Source: Bradyrhizobium sp. 139
Lineage (GTDB): Bacteria; Pseudomonadota; Alphaproteobacteria; Rhizobiales; Xanthobacteraceae
Length of the DNA stretch: 64,000 nucleotides
Direction of reading: 5' to 3'
Assembly (NCBI RefSeq): GCF_023074175.1
Contig: NZ_JADPKS010000174.1
Span: 62,001 to 126,000 of the forward strand
Of this stretch, positions 33,298 to 45,598 are shown in pieces; within the stretch, counting starts at the first letter, position 1, and the number at the start of each line of letters is the position of its first letter. The position numbers and the translations under genes were made by a program. The notes under the pieces were generated by a model. The model saw only the letters and a list, made by a program, of their open reading frames with translations. It had not been told where the DNA came from and ran no database searches.

Positions 33298-34803
33298 ATG
33301 TCTTTCGTCCTTGCCATCGACCAGGGCACCACCTCCTCGCGTGCGATCGTGTTTCGCGGCGATATTTCCATTGCGGCGAAAGCGCAGGCCGAGTTTCCGC
33401 AGCATTTCCCGGCCTCGGGCTGGGTCGAGCACGAGCCCGAGGATATCTGGACCTCGACCGTGATGGTCTGCCGCGATGCGATCGCGCAGGCCGGCATCGC
33501 CGCCAAGGACATCGCCGCGATCGGCATCACCAACCAGCGCGAGACCACCGTGGTGTGGGACCGCGCCACCGGCCAGGCCGTGCACCGCGCCATCGTCTGG
33601 CAGGACCGCCGCACCGCCGACATCTGCGCCAGACTGAAAGCCGACGGCCGCGAGCCCGTGATCTCGCAAAAGACGGGGCTGATCATCGATCCCTATTTCT
33701 CCGGCACCAAGATCGCCTGGATCCTCGACCACGTTCCTGGCGCGCGGGCGCGTGCCGCGCGCGGCGAATTGATGTTCGGCACCGTCGATTGCTATCTGCT
33801 CTGGCGCCTCACCGGCGGCAAGGTGCACGCCACCGATGCCACCAACGCCTCGCGCACGCTGCTGTTCAACATCCACACCGGGCAGTGGGACGACGAGCTG
33901 CTGGAGATCATCGGCGTGCCGCGCTCCATGCTGCCCGAGGTGAAGGATTCCTCCGCCCGCTTCGGCGAGAGCGTGCCGGATCTGTTCGGCGGCGCGATTG
34001 TCATTGCCGGCATCGCCGGCGACCAGCAGGCCGCGACCATCGGCCAGGCCTGCTTCCGCCCGGGTATGATGAAGTCGACCTACGGCACCGGCTGCTTCGC
34101 GCTGCTCAACACCGGCACCACGCCGGTGGCCTCGAAGAACAAGCTGCTCACCACCATCGCCTATCAGCTCGGTGGAAAACGCACCTACGCGCTCGAAGGC
34201 TCGATCTTCGTCGCCGGCAGCGCGGTGCAGTGGCTGCGCGACGGCCTCGGCATTATCAAGCACGCCGCCGAGACCGGCCCGCTCGCGGATCAGTCCGATT
34301 CCATGCAGAGCGTCTATCTCGTGCCGGCGTTCGTCGGCATGGGCGCGCCCTACTGGAATCCGCGCGTGCGCGGCGCGCTGTTCGGCCTCACCCGCAACAC
34401 CGGTCCGGCCGAGCTCGCGCACGCCGCGCTGGAGAGCGTGTGTTACCAGACCTTCGATCTCTGGGCCGCGATGCGCGCCGATTGGCCGAGCTCGGAGACC
34501 GCCAGCGTTGTGCTGCGCGTCGACGGCGGCATGACCGCATCGGACTGGACCATGCAGCGCCTCGCCGATCTGCTCGACGCTCCCGTCGACCGTCCCGCAA
34601 TCCAGGAAACAACGGCACTCGGCGCCGCCTATCTCGCCGGTCTTGCGGCCGGCGTCTATCCCGAGCCGACAAAATTCGCCGACAATTGGCGCCTCGAGCA
34701 TCGCTTCAAACCGGCCATGAGCCAGGCCACCCGCGAGCGGAAGCTGGCGGGCTGGGCGCGGGCGGTGAAGGGCGTGCTGGCGAGCGACGAGGGGGAGGGG
34801 TAG
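33298..34803 (+). CDS. glpK: Glycerol kinase
   Basis: A 501-residue cytoplasmic FGGY kinase that phosphorylates glycerol to glycerol 3-phosphate. It begins MSFVLAIDQGTTSSRAIVF with the ATP-binding motif, has GITNQRETTVVWDRATG and the FGGY signature regions (GTVDCYLLWRLTGGKVHATD; RVDGGMTASDWTMQRLADLL). Length is usual for GlpK. Start ATG 33298 is preferred over an upstream in-frame start because the protein then aligns with the family. No glpF or glpD is adjacent; the next element is a group II intron beginning shortly after the stop codon. Confidence 0.93.
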   Translation: MSFVLAIDQGTTSSRAIVFRGDISIAAKAQAEFPQHFPASGWVEHEPEDIWTSTVMVCRDAIAQAGIAAKDIAAIGITNQRETTVVWDRATGQAVHRAIVWQDRRTADICARLKADGREPVISQKTGLIIDPYFSGTKIAWILDHVPGARARAARGELMFGTVDCYLLWRLTGGKVHATDATNASRTLLFNIHTGQWDDELLEIIGVPRSMLPEVKDSSARFGESVPDLFGGAIVIAGIAGDQQAATIGQACFRPGMMKSTYGTGCFALLNTGTTPVASKNKLLTTIAYQLGGKRTYALEGSIFVAGSAVQWLRDGLGIIKHAAETGPLADQSDSMQSVYLVPAFVGMGAPYWNPRVRGALFGLTRNTGPAELAHAALESVCYQTFDLWAAMRADWPSSETASVVLRVDGGMTASDWTMQRLADLLDAPVDRPAIQETTALGAAYLAGLAAGVYPEPTKFADNWRLEHRFKPAMSQATRERKLAGWARAVKGVLASDEGEG

Positions 34804-35466
34804 AGGGCGCTTTCGTAGCCGGATGGAGCGAAGCGCAATCCGGTAGCGTCAGGAGAACAGGAGGGGAGGATGATCGTCAACACGAGCTGAAACCTTTCGT
34901 AGCGATCCAGCGGGTTCGACTCCCGCCCGGTAGAGGCTGAGCCAGCCAGCCGGAAGCGAGCTTTGCACGTGACGGCAACGGAAGCGTGAAGCGTAAGACA
35001 GCAGGTGCCGAAGCTCACGGGTTAGCCCCGAAATCAGCTATTGCCGAAGCCTTCGCCGTCCGGATAGCGGGGGCAGCATCGATGTGGCCGTCATGGCGAG
35101 GATGCATCGGTTCGACCGGGGTCCTGGAACGGAGCAAAGGCACAGGATGGATCGCCTGAAGACCTGAGAGATCCCATTCGCGTCCACGCGCGAAGCGAGC
35201 CGGAGAGTGGGGTGGCCGGCACAAGCAAAGCCCCTGGCCCGGACGAGACCTCCGCTCGACCGGGAGCGCTTTGGGCGAGCACGAACGCAAGGAGGATCGC
35301 GTGGGCAGCGGGAGCGAACCAATAAGCGAGCGTTGATACGCGGATGGGAAGTCGTAGCGCCTTCATAGTACCGCTGAGAGCGGGGAACTGGGCTCACCAG
35401 GACCCGAAGGAGGAAAGGGAGGCGCCGCGGAGAGAGAGCCATTGGCGGGAAACACGGGAGGGAGCA

Positions 35467-36773
35467 TTGGACCCCGCAAACCTGTCCACGAAACGACAAC
35501 GGATAGCCGAACTGGCGAGACGCAAGCCGGAGACGGCGCTGTTCACGCTGCACCATCATATCGATCTGGAATGGATGCAGGAGGCGTACGAGTTGACCCG
35601 CAAGGACGGAGCGCTCGGCATCGACGGAGTAACGGCGAAGGACTATGAGGCGAACCTGCAGGCCAATCTTGCGGACCTGCTCGAGCGCATCAAATCCGGC
35701 CGCTACAAGGCTCCACCGGTGCGCAGAACGTACATTCCCAAGGCGGACGGCTCGCAACGGCCGCTCGGCATCCCGACCTTCGAAGACAAGGTGGCGCAGC
35801 GAGCGATCGTCATGGTGTTGGAGGCGGTCTACGAGCAGGACTTTCTACCGTGCTCGCATGGCTTCCGGCCCGGGCGCTCGGCCTATGAGGCACTGCGTGT
35901 TTTGTATGGTGCCCTCACCAGGCAAGGACAGTACTGGGTGCTGGATGTCGATATACGCAAGTACTTCGATACGATCCCGCACCATCACCTGCGAGCGATC
36001 CTCGACCAGCGAGTGACGGACGGTGTTATCCGACGGATGATCGACAAATGGCTGAAGGCAGGAGTGCTGGAAGACGGGCTCCTGCATCTGGCGACCGAAG
36101 GAACCCCGCAAGGCGGCGTGATCTCACCGCTGCTCTCGAACATCTACCTGCACCACGTGCTGGACGATTGGTTCGAGACCGAGGTGAAGCCGCGCATGGC
36201 GGGGCCCTGTACTCTGGTTCGGTTCGCTGATGAGTTCGTGATGACGTTCAAGAACCACCACGACGCCAAGCGGTGCTGGAAGTGCTGGGAAAGCGGCTTG
36301 AACGGTACGGGCTCACGCTCCATCCCGACAAGACGCGCTTCATCGACTTCCGACCCGAGCGGCCAGGTGGCACGCATCCAGACTGCAACGGACCACCGTT
36401 CGACTTCCTCGGCTTCACCCACACGTGGGCGACGTCGCAGAAGGGCAAGAAGGTGGTGCGGCAACGCACGGCCAAGAGCCGGCTTGCCCGCGCGCTGCGC
36501 ACCGTCAACGACTGGTGTCGGGTCAATCGACACCAGCCGATCCGGTGGCAGCACGCCCGGCTGTCTGCGAAGCTCGTAGGTCACTACGCCTACTACGGCA
36601 TCACGGGAAACATGCAGCAACTGGGCCGGTACCTCCGGCAGACCACACGGCTCTGGAAAAAGTGGCTGGAACGGCGAACGAGGTCAGAGCCGATCCCTTG
36701 GGATCGCTTCAAGGACCTCCTCGCACGTCACCCGCTGCCCAGAGCCCGCATCTTCCATCGGTACGCAACGTGA
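35467..36773 (+). pseudogene. ltrA: Group II intron reverse transcriptase/maturase, frameshifted and active-site altered
   Basis: A LtrA-type maturase that would fold and mobilise its intron. The RT motifs YIPKADGSQRPLGIPTFEDK, HGFRPGRSAYEAL, DVDIRKYFDTI and GTPQGGVISPLLSNIYLH are intact. The catalytic box reads RFADEF, where FADD/YADD is required. At 36271-36273 one G is missing: the frame breaks after HHDAKR and continues one frame over as VLEVLGKRLERYGLTLHPDK through to HPLPRARIFHRYAT. No HNH endonuclease domain follows. TTG 35467 with GGGAGGGAG upstream is the preferred start; an in-frame ATG exists at 35344. Confidence 0.88.
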
Positions 36774-36791
36774 GCGAAGCTCTCTCGCGAA

Positions 36792-36825
36792 GAACCGGAT
36801 GCGGGAAATCTGCACGTCCGGGTCT
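36792..36825 (+). ncRNA. Group II intron domain V
   Basis: A 34-nt hairpin with CCGGATGCGGGAAATCTGCA followed by CGTCCGG, the highly conserved catalytic domain of group II introns. The 5' arm reads GAACCGG, so the catalytic triad is AAC where AGC is expected, and its partner has G in place of the usual U. Confidence 0.75.
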
Positions 36826-36858
36826 GTGGGGGGTGAGGGCCGTAAGGTCCTCACCTAC

Positions 36859-37480
36859 CCGGCGGCTTTCTCACGCGCTGATCAAGCGGGATTCCGCTTC
36901 ACTTGCCCCCACGACACGACTGCCTCTACGGTGTCATTGCGAGGAGCCCTTGCGACGAAGCAATCCAGTCCATCTCCGCGGAAAATCCTGAGTGTGGGCG
37001 CCGCCGTCGCTCTTCGAATCGGCACGTCAACGCGCGCCGGCGTCGTAGCCTGGATGGAGCGCAGCGCAATCCGGGGCAGCGTCCCCGCATTCCGCTCCGC
37101 GCCATGCGGGCTACGGCTCACCCCTCGCCGTCATTCTGGGGCGCGCCACTTGGCGCGAGCCCGGAATCCAAGGGAATGTGCACGCTGGATACCGGGCCCG
37201 CGCCCCGCGCGCCCCGGAATGACGGCAAGCCGCGAATTCGTATCTCGACCGAATGCGACGAAATCCGAGGCCGCAGATTCCGTTTTCGCTTACTGGATCA
37301 CGCGCGGATGAGCACAGCGCAATTCGGGCCAGCGTCCCCGCATTTCGCTCCGCTCCATGCGGGCTACACGGCTTCCTCCAGCGTCATTGCGAGGAGCCCT
37401 TGCGACGAAGATTCCAGTCCAGCTCCGGGAAGTTTCTGGATTGCTCCGCTGCGCTCGCAATGACGGAGCGTGGGCGAAGC
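36859..37480. repeat. Cluster of intergenic repeats downstream of the intron
   Basis: This 620-bp stretch has no gene. It contains two copies of GTCATTGCGAGGAGCCCTTG (36932 and 37382, followed by CGACGAAG), two copies of AGCGTCCCCGCATT-CGCTCC...CCATGCGGGCTAC (37077-37113 and 37333-37369), GTAGCCTGGATGGAGCGCAG at 37047, and a TCATTCTGGGGCGCGCCACT...CCGGAATGACGG palindrome (37132-37224). It is a nest of different palindromic elements inserted next to or within each other. Confidence 0.7.
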
Positions 37481-37526
37481 TGGCGGCGGCGAGCAGCGCG
37501 AGCATGGTCACGGATCGCAGGGACAT
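37470..37526 (-). pseudogene. 5' remnant of a secreted-protein gene interrupted by repeats
   Basis: ATG at 37526 with GGAG eight bases upstream starts MSLRSVTMLALLAAASFAHA, a credible Sec signal peptide. The frame then runs directly into the repeat sequence (LRAQRSN..., VARAPRNDA are translations of the repeat) and ends at 37290. No mature domain is present. I read it as the surviving start of a gene whose body was lost or replaced when the repeat cluster formed. Identity unknown. Confidence 0.4.
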
Positions 37527-37672
37527 GCCAAACTCCGGGTTGGCGGCACATTAACTCCGCCTTGTTGCGGCGAGCGCAACGTTCTCCTTCCGAGAATTCT
37601 GTTGCGGCCGACGCGCATTGGCGATGAACTGGTCGGCCCTGCCGTGTCCAACGAACGAGAAGAGCGAGACCC

Positions 37673-38302
37673 ATGTTCCTGATCGGCCAATACGACTCCC
37701 CCTTCGTCCGCCGCGTCGCGATCGCGCTCCGGCTTTACGGCCTCGCCTTCGAGCACCGGCCGTGGTCGACCTTCGGCGATGCCGACAAGATCGCGCCCTA
37801 TAATCCGCTGCGGCGCGTGCCGACGCTGGTGCTCGACGACGGCGAGGCGCTGATCGAGAGCACGATCATCCTCGATTATCTCGACGAGCGCGTTGGGCCG
37901 GAGAAGACGATGCTTCCGGGAAGCGGCGCCGAGCGACGGCGCCATTTGCGCATCTGCGCGCTCGCCTGCGGCCTCGGCGACAAGGCGGTCAGCCTGGTCT
38001 ATGAACGCGTGCTGCGGAAGGAGCAGCTTGCGCTGTGGGTCGAGCGCTGCGAAGCGCAGATCGCCGACGTCCTGAGCGTGCTGGAAGCCGAGCGCGCCCA
38101 GGTGGCGACGCCGTACTGGCTGGGTATGCGCATCGGTCACGCCGATGTCGCGGTCGCCTGCGTCGTGCGCTTCACCCGCGAGGCACATCCACAACTGTTC
38201 GACACGGCGCGCTATCCGGCGCTGAGCGCACATGCCGATCACTGCGAAGCGCTGGCGCCGTTCCGGGAGATCGTGCAGCCGCTGGCGCCGCCGAAGGCGT
38301 GA
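37673..38302 (+). CDS. Glutathione S-transferase family protein
   Basis: A 209-residue soluble protein. The N-terminal thioredoxin-like domain starts MFLIGQYDSPFVRRVAIALR and contains NPLRRVPTLVLDDGEALIES, the cis-proline and ESxxI glutathione-binding motifs. The C-terminal half is all-helical with GMRIGHADVAVACVVRF. The usual catalytic Ser/Cys/Tyr position is S9 in YDSPF. It is a single gene with no operon partner. It may detoxify electrophiles; substrate unknown. Confidence 0.85.
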   Translation: MFLIGQYDSPFVRRVAIALRLYGLAFEHRPWSTFGDADKIAPYNPLRRVPTLVLDDGEALIESTIILDYLDERVGPEKTMLPGSGAERRRHLRICALACGLGDKAVSLVYERVLRKEQLALWVERCEAQIADVLSVLEAERAQVATPYWLGMRIGHADVAVACVVRFTREAHPQLFDTARYPALSAHADHCEALAPFREIVQPLAPPKA

Positions 38303-38317
38303 AGAGTTGCGTCGATC

Positions 38318-38583
38318 CTATTTCCGCGTACAGGGCTTGATCTCGCCTGTCGCGGAGTTCAGGAGGATCGGATTCGGCGACAGTCTTATGCCAAAGAACA
38401 ATTGAGAGCCGGACACCTTGTCGTCCGCGCCCTGGTGTACCTCCAGGTCGAGCTTCGCTGCGATCTCGGATGTCAGCTTGGCCTTCTCCTCCATCGAAAT
38501 CGCGTTGTGACGAGGCCGATCACGACAAACACGCCGCTGCCAAGCCAAAGCCATTTGCGACTTCTTACTTCCCCGGGCAGCAC
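38318..38583 (-). pseudogene. Small membrane-anchored protein, frameshifted
   Basis: Read from GTG 38583, the frame gives MLPGEVRSRKWLWLGSGVFV and VIGLVTT, a single transmembrane helix with basic residues before it. Then the sensible sequence moves to another frame: NAISMEEKAKLTSEIAAKLD, LEVHQGADDKVSGSQLFFGI and RLSPNPILLNSATGEIKPC, ending TRK at 38318. One base lost or gained near 38510 separates the two. The GTG lies inside the end of the overlapping small gene at 38565, a coupled arrangement. Alternatively only the 58-residue part starting MEEKAKL is translated. No family recognised. Confidence 0.4.
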
Positions 38584-38696
38584 AACTGATTTCGCTCGCC
38601 GCATGGCACGTAGCCTTTCGGACAGTCAGCCGCGGCAATCGTGGGCAGCACGACAAGAGCGATCGCGGCGACGAACAGTGCAATGAGCTGCTTCAT
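38565..38696 (-). CDS. Small secreted cysteine-containing peptide (43 residues)
   Basis: A 43-residue frame from ATG 38696: a hydrophobic signal peptide MKQLIALFVAAIALVVLP with TIAAA before the predicted cleavage, then a mature peptide of about 19 residues, DCPKGYVPCGERNQLCCPGK. Four cysteines in C-x6-C-x6-CC spacing would suit two disulfides. The clean signal peptide and amphipathic ending argue for a real gene, although the ribosome site is weak (GGGATCGAG). The next frame, a membrane protein, overlaps its end. Function unknown; a periplasmic or exported peptide is the only supported statement. Confidence 0.55.
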   Translation of the reverse strand: MKQLIALFVAAIALVVLPTIAAADCPKGYVPCGERNQLCCPGK

Positions 38697-38788
38697 ATGC
38701 TCGATCCCAAACAAGTCATCGGTTTGATGCTAGTAGACCGACAGGGTAGCCAATCAAGGTTGAGCGGACAAGTGATCGAGTTCACAAG

Positions 38789-39240
38789 CCCGGATGAGCG
38801 AAGCGACATCCCGGGAGCCGGTCCCGCATATCGCTGTGCTCATGCGAACCTGCGGAAGGCCTGGCTCACGCTTCGCGCGACCCGGAATGACGGCGATAGG
38901 CGCTGTGGGCGATGATGGAATGTTACAGGTGTTTTGCCCGACGCCGCAAGTTGTTTCGGCAAGACCGAAATTGATCAGGCTTTTCAACCCCATCTCTACT
39001 GTGCATGGGGTTGTTGTCTCGTTTTTTTGAGTTCCGTCTCGGCGCTGACGAAAGATGATGGGTTTCGCTTCGCTCTATTCATCCGCGATTGCTTCATCAC
39101 CGTCACCCTGAGGTGCTGGAGCGAAGCGGAGGCCTCGAAGGGCGACGGCCCCGCTGCACCTGCTCGGCCGTTCATCCTTCGAGGCTCCCCATGCGACGCG
39201 CTGCGTCGCATGGCTCGCACCTCAGGATGACGGGACCGGA
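38789..39240. repeat. Two further palindromic repeats upstream of metH
   Basis: The gene-free interval 38697-39262 holds GCCCGGATGAGCGAAGCGAC...GACCCGGAATGACGG (38789-38894) and a long hairpin with CACCCTGAGGTGCTGGAGCG and GAGGCCTCGAAGGGCGACGG at the left, mirrored by CCGTTCATCCTTCGAGGCTC and GCACCTCAGGATGACGG at the right (39099-39233). No coding sequence or promoter is evident between them. Confidence 0.65.
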
Positions 39241-39262
39241 ATGACGGCGAGAGACGCGGAAA

Positions 39263-43117
<3,855 letters not shown>

Positions 43118-43123
43118 TGTGTC

Positions 43124-44065
43124 TTACGCCGCCTTTTGCGCGCTCTTGGCGCGAATGCCGAGCAAATGGCTGATCGCGAACACGAGATCGGCGCGGTTCA
43201 TGGTGTAGAAATGGAAGGTGTCGACGCCGTGCTTGGCGAGCTTCTGCACCTGGCCGGCCGCAACGGTTGCCGCCACCAGCTTGCGGGTCTCGGCGTCGTC
43301 GTCGAGGCCGTCGAATTTTTCGGCGAGCCAGTCCGGCACGGACGTGCCGGCACGGGTGACGAAGGCTCTCGCCTGCTTGAAATTGTGCATCGGCATGATG
43401 CCCGGTACGATCGGGATGTCGATCCCGCGGGCGCGGACGCGGTCGAGATAGCGGAAGTAGAGATCGTTGTCGAAGAACACCTGGGTGATCGCGCGCGTCG
43501 CACCGGCATCGACCTTGGCCTTCAGCGTGTCGATATCGGCATCGAAGTCGCGGGCCTCGGGGTGCTTCTCCGGATAGGCGGACACGGACACCTCGATATC
43601 GGAATGCCGCTTCTTGATGCCGGTGACGAGGTCGGCGGAGCTCTGGTAGCCGTCGGGATGGCTGGCGTAGGGCGTGCCGATGCCGCCGGCCGGATCGCCG
43701 CGCAGACCGACGATGTGGCGGACGCCGACCTCGTGATAGCGGTCGACGATCTCGTCGATCTCGCCGCGCGAGGCGCCGACGCAGGTCAAATGCGCGGCCG
43801 GCAGCAGCGCGGTCTCCTTCAGGATGCGGGCGATGGTGGAATGGGTGCGCTCACGGGTCGAGCCGCCGGCGCCATAGGTCACGGACACGAATTTCGGGTC
43901 GAGCGGGGCGAGGCGGTTGATGGTGTCCCAGAGATTGCGCTCCATATCTTCCGTCTTGGGCGGAAAGAACTCGAACGAGATCGCTGGCCGCTTCGAGGGG
44001 AGGTGCCCATTTTGGAGGTGCCGGTCGTGCCCTTCGGTTTGAGCAGGCGTCGTCGGATCGATCAT
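43124..44065 (-). CDS. metF: Methylenetetrahydrofolate reductase
   Basis: A 313-residue cytoplasmic flavoenzyme reducing 5,10-methylene-THF to 5-methyl-THF for MetH. It has ISFEFFPPKTEDMERNLW with the catalytic Glu, SVTYGAGGSTRERTHS, GLRGDPAGG and TQVFFDNDLYFRYLDRVR, all typical. About 25 polar N-terminal residues precede the barrel. It is first gene of metF-metH. The 397 bp upstream are free of genes and hold AT-rich and palindromic sequence, the likely control region. Confidence 0.94.
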   Translation of the reverse strand: MIDPTTPAQTEGHDRHLQNGHLPSKRPAISFEFFPPKTEDMERNLWDTINRLAPLDPKFVSVTYGAGGSTRERTHSTIARILKETALLPAAHLTCVGASRGEIDEIVDRYHEVGVRHIVGLRGDPAGGIGTPYASHPDGYQSSADLVTGIKKRHSDIEVSVSAYPEKHPEARDFDADIDTLKAKVDAGATRAITQVFFDNDLYFRYLDRVRARGIDIPIVPGIMPMHNFKQARAFVTRAGTSVPDWLAEKFDGLDDDAETRKLVAATVAAGQVQKLAKHGVDTFHFYTMNRADLVFAISHLLGIRAKSAQKAA

Positions 44066-44462
44066 GGCACCACTTGCTCCAGAGGCTCGTCAGGTTCTTG
44101 GCGGCCGGCGGTCGGGTCTAGATTGGAGTGGCTAAGATAAGCCAAAGCGGCTGGGCTCGACAGCCCATCAGGTATGGGAAGTGGCCCACTTTGACCGGTA
44201 ACCATCGAATTATTGCGCGGATAAGGGCATGAGTGGGAAGCGGGGATTTCTGCTAATAATATAAAGAAATCATCATTTGGGGTGATTCCAGTGCCGGCCG
44301 GAGCGGGTGAATTGTGTGGGCAGCTGGAAAGTGATGTTGCCATAACAATCCTTGTCCCACCAATCATGGCCGGCCTAGGCACGCCGGCTCGCGGGCCGCA
44401 CACGCCAGACCTGCGCAGTCTGCCCATTGCCGCCGCGCCGCCCTCCATTACGTTGACGCGCT
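44066..44462. promoter_or_regulatory. Divergent control region between metF and the LLM oxidoreductase
   Basis: No credible gene is seen. Near metF are a hairpin TGGGCT-CGAC-AGCCCA (44152-44167), a TGGCT-N6-AGCCA repeat (44129-44144) and a perfect 13-bp palindrome AAGTGG-C-CCACTT (44179-44191). An AT-rich patch AATAATATAAAGAAATCATC follows at about 44255-44274, probably carrying the metF promoter. The arrangement fits repressor control, but I do not recognise a SAM, SAH or cobalamin riboswitch. Confidence 0.4.
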
Positions 44463-45476
44463 ATGATCCCGCTCTCAGTCGTCGACCTCTCCGTCGTCAC
44501 AACAGGCACAAAACCCGCGGCGGCGCTGCGCAACAGCATCGACCTGGCGCGCCATGTCGATGGTCTTGGCTATGTCCGCTACTGGCTCGCCGAGCATCAC
44601 AACCTCGCCTCGGTGGCGAGCCCGGCGCCCGACGTGATGATCGGGCAGATCGCGGCGGTGACGAAGCACATCCGCGTCGGCTCCGGCGGCGTGATGCTGC
44701 CCAACCACGCGCCGCTGGTCGTGGCCGAGCGCTTCAAGATGCTGGAGGCGCTGTTTCCGGGCCGCATCGATCTCGGTCTCGGCCGCGCGCCCGGCACCGA
44801 CGGCGCCACCGCCTACGCGCTACGGAGCCGGCTCGACCGCCGCGAGGGCGACGACTTCCTGGAGCGGCTGAACGAACTGATTTTGTGGGAGACCCGCGAA
44901 TTTCCCTCGGGCCATCCCTACAATAATGTCGTCGCGATGCCCGACGACACCAAGCTGCCGCCGATTTGGCTGCTCGGCTCGAGCGACTATTCCTCGGAGC
45001 TCGCCGCGCAAGTCGGCATGGGTTTCGCCTTCGCCCATCACTTCGCATCGCATGATGCAATCGATGCGATGGTGCATTACCGCAACCGTTTCCAGCCCTC
45101 GGCCTGGAGCGCGAGTCCGCACGCGATCCTCGCGGTCGCCGTCATCACGGCCGACACGGATGAGGAGGCCGAAAAGCTCGCCACCTCGTTCGATCTCAAC
45201 CGCCTGCGCCGCGACCGCGGGCAATATCTGCCGCTGCCGAGTGTCGAGGAGGCGCTGGCCTATCCCTATACGGACGTCGAGCGCACCTCGATCCTGCGCA
45301 ACCGCTCGCGCCTCTTCGTCGGCAATCCTGCGACGGTGCAGCAGAAACTCCAGCCGTTGATCGATGCGAGCAAGCCGGACGAGTTGATGGTGATCACGGC
45401 AGTCTACGACCACGAGGCGCGGAAGAGATCGTATTCGCTGCTGGCGGAGGCGTTTGGACTCAAAGCGGTCGGATAA
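44463..45476 (+). CDS. LLM-class flavin-dependent oxidoreductase
   Basis: A 337-residue bacterial-luciferase-like TIM-barrel protein using FMN or F420. It begins MIPLSVVDLSVVTTGTKPAA and has the family segments LGYVRYWLAEHHNLASVASP, HIRVGSGGVMLPNHAPLVVA and FPGRIDLGLGRAPGTDG. This is the MsnO8/YhbW-like subgroup. It stands alone, divergent from metF. Substrate and cofactor cannot be told from sequence. Confidence 0.88.
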   Translation: MIPLSVVDLSVVTTGTKPAAALRNSIDLARHVDGLGYVRYWLAEHHNLASVASPAPDVMIGQIAAVTKHIRVGSGGVMLPNHAPLVVAERFKMLEALFPGRIDLGLGRAPGTDGATAYALRSRLDRREGDDFLERLNELILWETREFPSGHPYNNVVAMPDDTKLPPIWLLGSSDYSSELAAQVGMGFAFAHHFASHDAIDAMVHYRNRFQPSAWSASPHAILAVAVITADTDEEAEKLATSFDLNRLRRDRGQYLPLPSVEEALAYPYTDVERTSILRNRSRLFVGNPATVQQKLQPLIDASKPDELMVITAVYDHEARKRSYSLLAEAFGLKAVG

Positions 45477-45480
45477 AGCT

Positions 45481-45598
45481 CTCGTGGCCCGGCTCTGCAG
45501 CGCAGCGCCACTTCGGCGCTGCGCTGCAGAGCCGGGGTCCATCGCGCCCCTGCGGCCTCTGGGTCCCGGCTCGCGCTAGCCGCGTCCGGGACACGAGG
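45481..45598. repeat. Palindromic intergenic repeat (family B, copy 2)
   Basis: GGCCCGGCTCTGCAGCGCAG is mirrored by CTGCGCTGCAGAGCCGGGGT, followed by CCATCGCGCCC and the end GTCCGGGACACGAGG, as at 8990-9133. It lies between convergent genes. Confidence 0.75.

Larger units (their letters stand above)
34844..36858 (+). mobile_element. Degenerate group II intron (5' end approximate)
   Basis: About 2 kb with a maturase frame, a recognisable 34-nt domain V (36792-36825) and a domain VI hairpin GTGAGGGCCGTAAGGTCCTCAC followed by CTAC at 36858, the likely 3' splice site. The 600 bases before the maturase hold no gene and are rich in short helices, as expected for domains I-III. The 5' end is not defined; a hairpin CCGGAT...ATCCGG (34819-34843) immediately after glpK may be the insertion target. 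Three lesions (maturase frameshift, FADE active site, altered domain V triad) indicate an inactive intron. Confidence 0.75.

Noticed and set aside
34908..34928. tRNA-like T-arm (GCGGGTTCGACTCCCGC)
   Set aside because: No acceptor, D or anticodon arms fit around it; it lies in the 5' RNA part of the group II intron and is more likely one of its helices.
38697..39262. Short open frames between the small peptide gene and metH
   Set aside because: They translate palindromic repeat sequence and have no ribosome sites.
44062..44448. Possible 128-codon gene whose stop overlaps the metF start (ATGA)
   Set aside because: The overlap is suggestive, but the translation has no domain and crosses palindromes and an AT-rich promoter-like patch; treated as a control region.
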